The notes beneath the pieces are model-generated. The model did not search any database, was not told the DNA's origin, and saw only the letters and a list, made by a program, of their open reading frames with translations. This document shows positions 33,972-41,660 of a stretch of DNA of 64,000 nucleotides, one piece after another (within the stretch, counting starts at the first letter, position 1; each line of letters starts with the position of its first letter). Where the stretch lies: assembly GCF_008000755.1 (NCBI RefSeq), contig NZ_CP041690.1, forward strand, positions 248,001-312,000, given 5' to 3'. This DNA comes from Youhaiella tibetensis (GTDB taxonomy: Bacteria; Pseudomonadota; Alphaproteobacteria; Rhizobiales; Devosiaceae). The translations under genes and the position numbers were made by a program.

Positions 33972-35747
33972 GTGGCTGCAACCGACAACCAGTTTGAGAC
34001 CACCCATGCCGGCCCTGCCGACGTCGCCAAGGGCCCGCGGGGCCTTATGCGCGGCATCGGCGAGGCTTTCGGCGCTTTCTGGTCCGCCCTCAGCCGCGTG
34101 CTGGCGCTGACCATCTTCAAGACCCTCACGCGCCGCATCATCGTTCTCAACCTCGCCGCGCTGCTGGTCCTGGTGGTGGGCATCCTCTACCTCAACCAGT
34201 GGCGCGCCGGCCTCATCGACGCGCGCGTGCAGAGCCTGCGCGTGCAGGGCGAAATCATCTCGGCGGCCATCGCGGCCTCGGCGACCGTGGACAGCGACGT
34301 CATCTCGGTCGATCCCAACCGCCTGCTCGAACTGCAGACCGGCGAGCCGGTTTCCCCGCTCAGCTTCTTCGATCCCACCCTCGAGTTTCCCATCAATCCC
34401 GAGCGCGTCGCCCCGCTCCTGCGCAACCTCGTCACGCCCACCCGCACCCGCGCCCGCATCTACGACCAGGATGGCCTCCTGATCCTGGACAGCGCCAATA
34501 TCTATGCGCGCGGCGAAGTGCTCCGGAAGCTCAATGTCGAGCAGAACAGCTCGGGCTTCTTCCTCTTTGACTGGTGGAACGCCATCATGGCCTGGGTGCC
34601 CGGCGACCAGTTCCCGCTCTACCAGGAATACGGGGCCGACGAAGGCAAGCGCTATCCCGAGGTCACCGCCGCCCTGTCCGGCTCCGCCGCCGATATCGTG
34701 CGCGTCGACAACCAGCACCAGCTCGTCGTCTCGGTCGCCGTGCCCATCCAGCGCGTGCGCTCGACCGTTGGCGTGCTCCTGCTCTCCACCGCGCCCGGCG
34801 AGATCGATTCCATCGTCACCACCGAGCGCTGGAGCATCCTGCGCATCGCCATGGTGGCGGCCGCCGTCGTCATCATCCTCTCGCTGCTCCTCGCCGGCAC
34901 AATCGCCGGCCCCATGCGGCGCCTCTCCGAGGCCGCCGAGCGCGTCCAGACCGCCGGCAATGCCCGCGCCGAAATCCCCGACTTCACCGACCGCGTCGAC
35001 GAGATCGGCCACCTCTCGGGCGCCCTGCGCGCCATGACCGACGCGCTCTATGCCCGTATCGAGGCCATCGAGCGCTTCGCCGCCGACGTTGCCCATGAGC
35101 TCAAGAACCCGCTGACCTCGCTGCGCTCGGCCGTCGAGACGCTGCCGCGCGCCAAGCGCCCCGAGGATGTCGAGCGCCTCAACGCCATCATCCAGCATGA
35201 CGTGCGGCGCCTCGACCGCCTGATCTCCGATATTTCCAACGCCAGCCGGCTCGATGCCGAACTGGCCCGCGAAACCGGCGAGCGCGTCGACATGGTCAAG
35301 CTCGCCGAGACCATGACCGGCATCCAGCGCGACCTCGCCGCCGCCCGCGACGTCAAGGTCGAGCTCGAGACCCACACCAGCCGCTACCCCGCCGTGGTCT
35401 TCGGCCATGACAGCCGCCTGGCCCAGGTGTTCAACAACCTGGTGGACAATGCCGTCTCCTTCTCGCCCGAAGGCGGCACCGTGAGGGCCGTCATTTCCAC
35501 CGATGCCGAAAAGGTGATCTTCACCGTGACCGACGAGGGTCCCGGCATTCGCGGCGACGTGTCGCGCATCTTCCAGCGCTTCTATACCGACCGCCCGGAC
35601 GGGGAGCATTTCGGCGACCATTCGGGGCTGGGCCTGTCGATCTCGCGCCAGATCGTGATCGCCCACAAGGGCAAGATCGAAGCGGCCAACCGCACCGACC
35701 GCTCGGGCGCCCGCTTCACCGTCACCCTGCCGCGGGCCCGCAAGTAG
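33972..35747 (+). CDS. chvG: Sensor histidine kinase ChvG (ExoS)
   Basis: 591 residues from a GTG start. An N-terminal membrane segment (about 55-75), a periplasmic sensor region to about 285, a second membrane segment (about 290-312), HAMP, then the DHp box DVAHELKNPLTSLRSAVETL with His375, and an ATPase domain (NLVDNAVSFSPEGG, DEGPGI, GLGLSISRQIV). It phosphorylates ChvI. The next gene, the HprK-like one, begins at the base after its stop, so the sensor and PTS genes form one unit. Confidence 0.94.
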   Translation: MAATDNQFETTHAGPADVAKGPRGLMRGIGEAFGAFWSALSRVLALTIFKTLTRRIIVLNLAALLVLVVGILYLNQWRAGLIDARVQSLRVQGEIISAAIAASATVDSDVISVDPNRLLELQTGEPVSPLSFFDPTLEFPINPERVAPLLRNLVTPTRTRARIYDQDGLLILDSANIYARGEVLRKLNVEQNSSGFFLFDWWNAIMAWVPGDQFPLYQEYGADEGKRYPEVTAALSGSAADIVRVDNQHQLVVSVAVPIQRVRSTVGVLLLSTAPGEIDSIVTTERWSILRIAMVAAAVVIILSLLLAGTIAGPMRRLSEAAERVQTAGNARAEIPDFTDRVDEIGHLSGALRAMTDALYARIEAIERFAADVAHELKNPLTSLRSAVETLPRAKRPEDVERLNAIIQHDVRRLDRLISDISNASRLDAELARETGERVDMVKLAETMTGIQRDLAAARDVKVELETHTSRYPAVVFGHDSRLAQVFNNLVDNAVSFSPEGGTVRAVISTDAEKVIFTVTDEGPGIRGDVSRIFQRFYTDRPDGEHFGDHSGLGLSISRQIVIAHKGKIEAANRTDRSGARFTVTLPRARK

Positions 35748-36203
35748 ATGGTCGAGGCCGCGCCCGAGAACATCCACGGCACCGGCCTCGTGCTCGGCCA
35801 GCACGGCGTCATCATCCGGGGACCGAGCGGAGCGGGTAAGTCCCTGCTGGCGCTCGAACTTCTCGATCGCTGGGAGCATCGCCGGCTCAATGCCCGGCTC
35901 GTTGCCGACGACCGGCTCGATCTGCGCCTGCAGGCCGACGGCCTGATGATGGCCGCGCCTGCCGCCATTGCCGGCCTCATCGAACTGCGTGGGCGCGGCA
36001 TTGTCGAGCGGCCGCATGTTCCGGCCGCCGCCGTCCATCTGGTGGTCGATCTCGTCGATGGGCTGACCCGCATGCTGGACGAGGCGGACCTCGAGACCCA
36101 TATGATGGGGGTGCGGCTGGCCCGTTGCCCCGTGCCGCGCCGTGGAACGGTGGATTCGGCGCACCAGATTCTGCTTGTGGCAGAAGCGCTAGCCCATCTT
36201 TGA
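35748..36203 (+). CDS. hprK: HPr kinase/phosphorylase, short alphaproteobacterial form
   Basis: 151 residues, only the C-terminal catalytic domain of HprK; the N-terminal half found in Firmicutes is absent, as is normal in this class. Walker A GPSGAGKS (25-32), the conserved VADDRL region and ELRGRGIVE, part of the family's second signature, are present. It would phosphorylate the seryl site of HPr. Placed directly behind chvG and before the EIIA and HPr genes. Confidence 0.9.
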   Translation: MVEAAPENIHGTGLVLGQHGVIIRGPSGAGKSLLALELLDRWEHRRLNARLVADDRLDLRLQADGLMMAAPAAIAGLIELRGRGIVERPHVPAAAVHLVVDLVDGLTRMLDEADLETHMMGVRLARCPVPRRGTVDSAHQILLVAEALAHL

Positions 36204-36311
36204 GCCCCCAGTCTTCCACATGTCCAAAAAACCACTTGAATCCTCTTCCCCCAGAGACAAGACTTCGGGCCGTCGTGCCGCCGGGGGATGTAGGCACTTA
36301 GGGAATTATGC

Positions 36312-36713
36312 ATGCTAGGTATGGTTCTGGTGACCCATGGCGCCCTTGCCGTGGAGTTCAAGTCGGCGCTCGAACATGTTGTGGGCCCGCAAGAGCAAGT
36401 CGAGACCATTTCCATTGGACCGGACGATGACATGGAGGCTCGCCGCAACGACATCATGAAGGCTGTCGATGCGGCGGACACCGGTGACGGAGTCGTCATC
36501 CTTACCGACATGTTTGGCGGCACGCCGTCCAATCTGGCCATTTCGGTGATGCAGAATCGTGACGTCGAGGTGATCGCCGGCGTCAATCTGCCGATGCTGG
36601 TCAAGCTGGCGCGCGTTCGCCCCGATATGGCCATAAAGGACGCCGTACGTATCGCTGCAGAGGCTGGGCGCAAATACATCAACGTTGCCAACGACGTATT
36701 GAGTGCGCAATAG
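36312..36713 (+). CDS. PTS EIIA component, mannose family
   Basis: 133 residues. Phosphorylation site His9 in GMVLVTHGALA, and DMFGGTPSNLAISVM near residue 60, characteristic of EIIA-Man. No IIB/IIC/IID permease genes are adjacent, so this is a regulatory rather than transporting PTS, as described in rhizobia and Caulobacter relatives. HPr follows after 27 bases. Confidence 0.92.
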   Translation: MLGMVLVTHGALAVEFKSALEHVVGPQEQVETISIGPDDDMEARRNDIMKAVDAADTGDGVVILTDMFGGTPSNLAISVMQNRDVEVIAGVNLPMLVKLARVRPDMAIKDAVRIAAEAGRKYINVANDVLSAQ

Positions 36714-36740
36714 TCGAAGCTCTTTAGGCAGGTTTCGATC

Positions 36741-37052
36741 ATGAATACGGCGGCAGGTTCAGGCCGGGCACTCGCGCAGCAACTGACCATCATCAATCGC
36801 AAGGGGCTGCACGCCCGTGCTTCGGCGCGCTTCGTGCGCACCGCCGAGTGCTTCGATGCCGACATCCAGGTTTCCCGCGACGGCTCGACGGTAAACGGCA
36901 ATTCCATCATGGGCTTGATGATGCTGGGCGCCGGCCCCGGCTCGACCATCCTGGTCCAGGCCACCGGCAAGCAGGCCCGCGAAGCGCTCGATGCCATCAC
37001 CGAGCTCGTCAACAATGGCTTTGACGAGGATGCCGAGGGCGCCGCGCTCTGA
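36741..37052 (+). CDS. ptsH: HPr phosphocarrier protein
   Basis: 103 residues. The active-site histidine is His24 in NRKGLHARASARFV; the regulatory serine lies in NGNSIMGLMMLG, the target of HprK. A 13-residue N-terminal extension precedes the usual HPr start. Enzyme I is not in the window. Passes phosphate to the neighbouring EIIA and possibly PtsN. Its TGA overlaps the ATG of the GrpB-family gene. Confidence 0.94.
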   Translation: MNTAAGSGRALAQQLTIINRKGLHARASARFVRTAECFDADIQVSRDGSTVNGNSIMGLMMLGAGPGSTILVQATGKQAREALDAITELVNNGFDEDAEGAAL

Positions 37053-37570
37053 TGGAGGAGATCCGCCTGGCGCCGCCCGATCCCCAGGCCGCCTCGAGCT
37101 TCGTCGCCGCGCGTGAGCGCATCCTCCCCTGTTTCCCGGTCCCGCCGCGCCTCATCGAGCATATCGGCTCCACCGCCATCCCCGGTATCCTGGCCAAGCC
37201 GGTGATCGACATCGTCGTGCTGGTCGATGATCTCGCCCAGGGGCACGCCGCCATCCCGGCGCTCGAAGCCCTCGGCTTCAGCTTCTGGCGCGACAATCCG
37301 GTGAGGACGCGCCTGTTCCTGGTCAAGGGACTGCCCAGCCGCACCCATCACCTGCACATCCACGCCGACCCCACCGAGGTCGAGCGCCACCTGGTCTTCC
37401 GCGACCACCTGCGCGCCCATCCCGGGGACAGCGCCGCCTACGAGGCCCTCAAGCGCGAGCTGGCCGAGCGCTACCGGACCGACCGGGAGGCCTATACCGA
37501 GGGCAAGTCGGCTTTCATCGATGCCATCGTCGCCCGCGCCGGCGGGCCGCCGCGCCTGCGGGAGGGCTGA
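37052..37570 (+). CDS. GrpB family protein (nucleotidyltransferase fold)
   Basis: 172 residues of the UPF0157/GrpB family. The signature IEHIGSTAIPGILAKPVIDIVVLVDD, with G-S-T and the acidic pair, belongs to the nucleotidyltransferase superfamily; HHLHIHADPTEVERHLVFRDHLRAHP follows. Function unknown. It overlaps the HPr stop by one base and is followed by the DUF2937 gene after 3 bases, so it is part of the same transcript. Confidence 0.87.
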   Translation: MEEIRLAPPDPQAASSFVAARERILPCFPVPPRLIEHIGSTAIPGILAKPVIDIVVLVDDLAQGHAAIPALEALGFSFWRDNPVRTRLFLVKGLPSRTHHLHIHADPTEVERHLVFRDHLRAHPGDSAAYEALKRELAERYRTDREAYTEGKSAFIDAIVARAGGPPRLREG

Positions 37571-37573
37571 GCC

Positions 37574-38077
37574 TTGCGGCGCTCCCTGAGCCTTCTCGGT
37601 GGTCTCTGCCTGGGCGTGGCCCTGAGCCAGTTCCCCGAATACGCCCAGCAATATACCCAGCGCCTGGGTGGGGCGGTCGACGAGCTCAAGGTCGTCACCG
37701 AGGAATTCGATACCGCCGCCCTGGCCGGCGGTCTCACCCGCCAGCAGGCCCTCGATCGCTACGTCGCCTCGCCCGACGGCTTCCTCAAGGACCGAGGCGT
37801 GAGCATGGAGCGCACCTTCCTGCGCTACGCCGACCTGCGGACCGTGCTCGCCCAGGTCGAGGGCGCCGACGCGCTCGAACGCCTGCGGCTCCTGCCCGAA
37901 TATCTCGACACCGAGATCGGCAGGCGCACTCTCGAGAACTTCAAGCCGGCCGTCCCCGTCACCGCCGAAGGCTTCCTCTATGCCGGCTTCGGCTTCCTCC
38001 TCGGCTACACCCTCGTCTCCGCGCTTGTCTCCCTCCTGACCCTCCCCTTCCGCCGCCGCCGCGTCATCTATCGCTAG
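37574..38077 (+). CDS. DUF2937 membrane protein
   Basis: 167 residues, TTG start following GGAGGG within the end of the GrpB gene. An N-terminal hydrophobic segment (LSLLGGLCLGVALSQFPEYAQQYTQRLGGAVDEL, the family's conserved start), a helical soluble middle, and a C-terminal membrane segment (about 135-155). Found in many proteobacteria with no known role. Last gene of the chvI-to-DUF2937 string. Confidence 0.82.
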   Translation: MRRSLSLLGGLCLGVALSQFPEYAQQYTQRLGGAVDELKVVTEEFDTAALAGGLTRQQALDRYVASPDGFLKDRGVSMERTFLRYADLRTVLAQVEGADALERLRLLPEYLDTEIGRRTLENFKPAVPVTAEGFLYAGFGFLLGYTLVSALVSLLTLPFRRRRVIYR

Positions 38078-38575
38078 TCCCACGTCGGCGCGCGAAGGGA
38101 GCCGAGGCCAGGCTGGCGCCATGATCAGCGCCATCGCCTCGTCCGGCGGGGAGCCGGAAGACTTATCCCCGCATTTCCCACCCGTGAGAGAATCCGGAAA
38201 TCCCCACCGCACCGGGCGGACTGCAGAGCGACCAGCGGCGGTGGGGACAGCCGGGCGTGCGGGGGCGTCGCTTCCCCTGCATGGGTCCATGGGACGCTGC
38301 TCGAATCCGGGGCTCGACGATCAAGCCGGCCGGAACGGGGCATTCGATCGCCAGGTCCTCAAAATCCCGGCGCCCCGAGGCGGAATGCGTCTCATCTATT
38401 GTATCCCCATCGAGGCGGATTCCGCCTCGGGGCCCGCCCGACCAATCGCAACCGCCCGGCTCCTGCCGCGCGGCCGCTCCTGCTGCAGGATATAAAGCTT
38501 TCTTTATATCCCCTGTTGATCGTGACGCCCCCGCCGCGTATAAGGCCGACAAACATTGCCACAAGCGGAGTTCCC
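38078..38575. promoter_or_regulatory. Long ahcY upstream region with palindromes
   Basis: No gene is supported in these 498 bases. A 9-bp hairpin CGAGGCGGA/TCCGCCTCG (38411-38429), extended by CCCC/GGGG, may be an attenuator or the end of the preceding transcript. A second palindrome, GATATAAAG-N4-CTTTATATC (38489-38510), lies 66 bases before ahcY, in A/T-rich DNA unlike its surroundings. It looks like an operator, possibly for an ArsR-type S-adenosylmethionine or S-adenosylhomocysteine sensing regulator; that identity is inferred. Confidence 0.5.
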
Positions 38576-39979
38576 ATGAGCGCGTTCACGGACTATTCGG
38601 TCAAAGACATTTCCCTGGCCGATTTCGGCCGCAAGGAAATCGGCATGGCCGAGATCGAAATGCCCGGCCTGATGGCCATCCGCGAGGAGTTCGCCGCCGG
38701 CCAGCCGCTCAAGGGCGCGCGCATTGCCGGCTCGCTCCACATGACCATCCAGACCGCCGTGCTCATCGAGACGCTGGTGGCGCTCGGCGCCCAGGTCCGC
38801 TGGGTGTCGTGCAACATCTTCTCGACCCAGGACCACGCCGCCGCCGCCATCGCCGCCGCCGGCATCCCGGTCTTCGCCCACAAGGGTGAAAGCCTCCAGG
38901 AATACTGGGACTTCACCGACCGCATGATGGATTGGGACGGCAAGGGCGAGACGCCCAACATGATCCTGGACGACGGCGGCGACGCCACCATGCTCGTCCT
39001 CACCGGCGCCAAGGCCGAAAAGGATCCTTCGATCCTGGACAAGCCGGGCAACGAGGAAGAGGAAATCTTCTTCGCCACCATCAAGAAGCGCCTGGCCAAG
39101 GACCCGACCTTCTATTCGCGCATCCGTGCCGCCATCAAGGGCGTCTCCGAGGAGACCACCACGGGCGTGATGCGCCTCTACCAGCTCCAGGAAAAGGGCG
39201 AGCTGCCCTTCCCCGCCATCAACGTCAACGACTCGGTCACCAAGTCCAAGTTCGACAACAAGTACGGCACGCGTGAATCGCTGGTCGACGCCATCCGTCG
39301 CGGCACCGACGTGATGCTGGCTGGCAAGGTCGCCATCGTCTGCGGCTATGGCGATGTGGGCAAGGGCTCGGCGCTTTCGCTGCGCGGCGCCGGCGCCCGC
39401 GTGCTCGTCACCGAAGTCGATCCGATCTGCGCACTCCAGGCCGCCATGGACGGCTACGAGGTGGTAACCCTGGCCGATGCCGCGCACCGCGCCGACATCG
39501 TCGTCACCGCGACCGGCAACAAGGACATCGTTACCGTCGACGACGTGCGCAAGATGAAGGACATGGCCATCGTCTGCAACATCGGCCACTTCGACAACGA
39601 GATCCAGGTCGAGGCGCTGCGCAACTTCAAGTGGACCAACGTCAAGCCGCAGGTCGACCTTGTGGAACTGCCCTCGGGCAACCGCATCGTGCTGCTTTCG
39701 GAAGGCCGCCTGGTCAACCTCGGCAACGCCACCGGCCACCCCAGCTTCGTGATGAGCGCCTCCTTCTCCAACCAGACCCTGGCCCAGATCGAACTGTGGA
39801 CGAACGGGCAGAACCTGGAAAAGAAGGTGCACGTGCTGCCCAAGCACCTGGACGAAAAGGTCGCCGAACTGCACCTGGCCAAGCTCGGCGCCAAGCTCAC
39901 CAAGCTTTCCAAGAACCAGGCCGATTACATCGGCGTCCAGGTGGATGGCCCGTTCAAGTCGGACCAGTACCGCTACTGA
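38576..39979 (+). CDS. ahcY: Adenosylhomocysteinase
   Basis: 467 residues, standard for the proteobacterial enzyme. It hydrolyses S-adenosylhomocysteine to homocysteine and adenosine, keeping methylation reactions running. The N-terminus [34 protein letters not shown]-binding [17 protein letters not shown], and the C-terminal KSDQYRY are diagnostic. ATG at 38576 follows GCGGAG. A strong terminator follows. Adjacency to the ChvGI/PTS genes is typical of Rhizobiales. Confidence 0.97.
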   Translation: MSAFTDYSVKDISLADFGRKEIGMAEIEMPGLMAIREEFAAGQPLKGARIAGSLHMTIQTAVLIETLVALGAQVRWVSCNIFSTQDHAAAAIAAAGIPVFAHKGESLQEYWDFTDRMMDWDGKGETPNMILDDGGDATMLVLTGAKAEKDPSILDKPGNEEEEIFFATIKKRLAKDPTFYSRIRAAIKGVSEETTTGVMRLYQLQEKGELPFPAINVNDSVTKSKFDNKYGTRESLVDAIRRGTDVMLAGKVAIVCGYGDVGKGSALSLRGAGARVLVTEVDPICALQAAMDGYEVVTLADAAHRADIVVTATGNKDIVTVDDVRKMKDMAIVCNIGHFDNEIQVEALRNFKWTNVKPQVDLVELPSGNRIVLLSEGRLVNLGNATGHPSFVMSASFSNQTLAQIELWTNGQNLEKKVHVLPKHLDEKVAELHLAKLGAKLTKLSKNQADYIGVQVDGPFKSDQYRY

Positions 39980-40004
39980 GTTCTGCGAACAGCGAATATG
40001 ACAG

Positions 40005-40038
40005 CGCCCCGGACGAAAGTCCGGGGCGTTTGCTTTCT
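40005..40038 (+). terminator. ahcY terminator
   Basis: Perfect 10-bp stem CGCCCCGGAC with GTCCGGGGCG, GAAA tetraloop, followed by TTTGCTTTCT. Confidence 0.9.
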
Positions 40039-40157
40039 GAACTTATCCCCTTGCTCCGACGCGGCCCGATACTCGGACAGATCCGCCAGCGCAGGGAACC
40101 CACCGTGCCGCCAACTCCGCGCTCAGTATTCGAGCCCCGAACGCGCTTCGCACCCAC

Positions 40158-40217
40158 CACCTCGCCCCCTCGGGGAGAGGTCGCCGCGCAACGGCGCACC
40201 GAGCGGGCGGTTCTGCC
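40158..40217. repeat. Palindromic intergenic element between ahcY and rhaI
   Basis: CCTCGCCCCCTCGGGGAGAGG followed by short GC-rich inverted repeats (CCGCGC/GCGCAC-type). The CCCTC-GGGG centre resembles REP-like repeats of alphaproteobacteria. Only one copy is seen in this window. Confidence 0.35.
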
Positions 40218-41510
40218 TCAAACAATCCCGCTCGATCCCGGCGCCACTTCCGGCCGGATCTCAGCCACCCGCGCCCGATACCCCGCCGCCCGATACGTCG
40301 CGATCGGATCGACGGCGCCGTTCTTCTCGAGCCGCGCCATGGCCAGGATCGGCTCCACATCCGTCCGGAACGCCGTCTTGAGCGTCTGCGTCGCCGCCAG
40401 CGCGTCATTGGCATCCTGGAAGCCGGCCAGCGCCTTGCGGTCGACCAGCAGTGCATTGGCGTAGTTCCGCTGCACTTCGGCCGCCGAGAGGATGAGGCTT
40501 TCGATCGGGTCGGTCACGTTGTGGCTCTGGTCAAGCATGTGAGCGGGATTGAAGCCCTTGGCGCGGCGCTCCTCGGCCGAGACCAGTTCGTTAAAGACCA
40601 GGAACAGCCGGTAGGGATCGATGGAGCCGGCGTCGAGGTCGTCGTCGCCATACTTGGAATCGTTGAAGTGGAACCCGCCGAGCTTTCCGAACTGGATCAG
40701 CCGCGCCACGATCATCTCGATATTGACGTTGGGCGCATGATGCCCGAGGTCGACAAGGCAGAAGGCCTTATCCCCCAGTTCCGTCGCGATGATATAGTTC
40801 GTTCCCCAGTCCTGGACGACGGTGGAATAGAATGCCGGCTCGTACATCTTGTGCTCGGTGAAGAGCCGCCAATCCTCGGGGAGGTCGGCATAGATCACCT
40901 TCATCGCCTCGAGATAGCGCTCGAACTGGCGCGTGAAGTCAGCCTGGCCGGGGAAGTTCGAGCCGTCGCCGATCCAGACGGTGAGGGCCTTCGAGCCCAG
41001 CACCTTGCCGATCTCGATGCATTCCAGGTTATGGTCGATGGCCTGCTGACGGGTCGCCGCATCGGTGTGCGAGAGCGAGCCGAACTTGTAGGAAAGCGGC
41101 TGGCCCTTGGCGTCCGAAAACGTGTTCGAATTCATGGCGTCGAAGCCGAGGCCGAAACGGGCTGCGCTTTGCTTGAGGCGATTGGGGTCGGCCTTGTCCC
41201 ACGGAATATGCAGCGAGACATTGGGGGTGGCGCGGGTCAGCTGGTTGATGACGGCGCAGTCCTCGAGCTTGTCGAAGATGTCGCGCGGCTCGCCCTTGCC
41301 CGGAAAGCGCGCGAACCGCGTGCCGCCCGTGCCCACGCCCCAGGACGGAACGGCCACGTGGAAGGCCGCCACCTTGTCCTTGATCGTATCGATCGAAATT
41401 CCCCGCCGGTCGAGGCGCTCGCCCAGCGAGTCATAGTCGCGGCGAAGATCGATCTCGCGGCGGGCATTCTCGGCGTCGACCACCGACTGGTCGATGAGTT
41501 GGTCGGTCAT
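40218..41510 (-). CDS. rhaI: L-rhamnose catabolism isomerase
   Basis: 430 residues of the rhizobial RhaI family (TIM-barrel, xylose-isomerase-like) that turns L-rhamnose into L-rhamnulose with a divalent metal. Metal-binding acidic and histidine residues are visible in LFTEHKMYEPAFYSTVVQDWG, VDLGHHAPNVNIE and GGFHFNDSKYGDDDLDAGSIDP. The ATG at 41510 has GGGGGAG upstream. Second gene of the rhaDI operon, 150 bases after rhaD, the gap holding a palindromic repeat. Confidence 0.93.
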   Translation of the reverse strand: MTDQLIDQSVVDAENARREIDLRRDYDSLGERLDRRGISIDTIKDKVAAFHVAVPSWGVGTGGTRFARFPGKGEPRDIFDKLEDCAVINQLTRATPNVSLHIPWDKADPNRLKQSAARFGLGFDAMNSNTFSDAKGQPLSYKFGSLSHTDAATRQQAIDHNLECIEIGKVLGSKALTVWIGDGSNFPGQADFTRQFERYLEAMKVIYADLPEDWRLFTEHKMYEPAFYSTVVQDWGTNYIIATELGDKAFCLVDLGHHAPNVNIEMIVARLIQFGKLGGFHFNDSKYGDDDLDAGSIDPYRLFLVFNELVSAEERRAKGFNPAHMLDQSHNVTDPIESLILSAAEVQRNYANALLVDRKALAGFQDANDALAATQTLKTAFRTDVEPILAMARLEKNGAVDPIATYRAAGYRARVAEIRPEVAPGSSGIV

Positions 41511-41532
41511 GTTCTCCCCCGTGTTTTGCATG

Positions 41533-41645
41533 TGGCCCCACCCCACCTTGTTCCCTCCCCATCAGAGAGGAGGGAGACCTGCTGGCGCGATCTCTCCTCG
41601 GGGCCTCCCTCCCCCTTGTGGGGAGGGATTGAGGGTGGGGTGACC
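41533..41645. repeat. Intergenic palindromic repeat, copy A
   Basis: Lies between rhaD and rhaI. The part 41582-41645 (CTGGCGCGATCTCTC, then CCTCCCTCCCCC, TTGTGGGGAGGG, GGTGGGGTG) closely matches 45870-45931. Internal inverted repeats CCCTCCCC/GGGGAGGG and CCACCCCACC/GGTGGGGTG would fold into a hairpin. Confidence 0.7.
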
Positions 41646-41660
41646 GCCCCACCCGATACG

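Noticed and set aside
33210-36164. 984-residue minus-strand frame
   Set aside because: It is antisense to chvI, chvG and hprK, which have full catalytic motifs.
38300-38575. SAM or SAH riboswitch before ahcY
   Set aside because: I could not match the pseudoknot cores of SAM-II or the SAH riboswitch by eye; the visible signals are simple palindromes.
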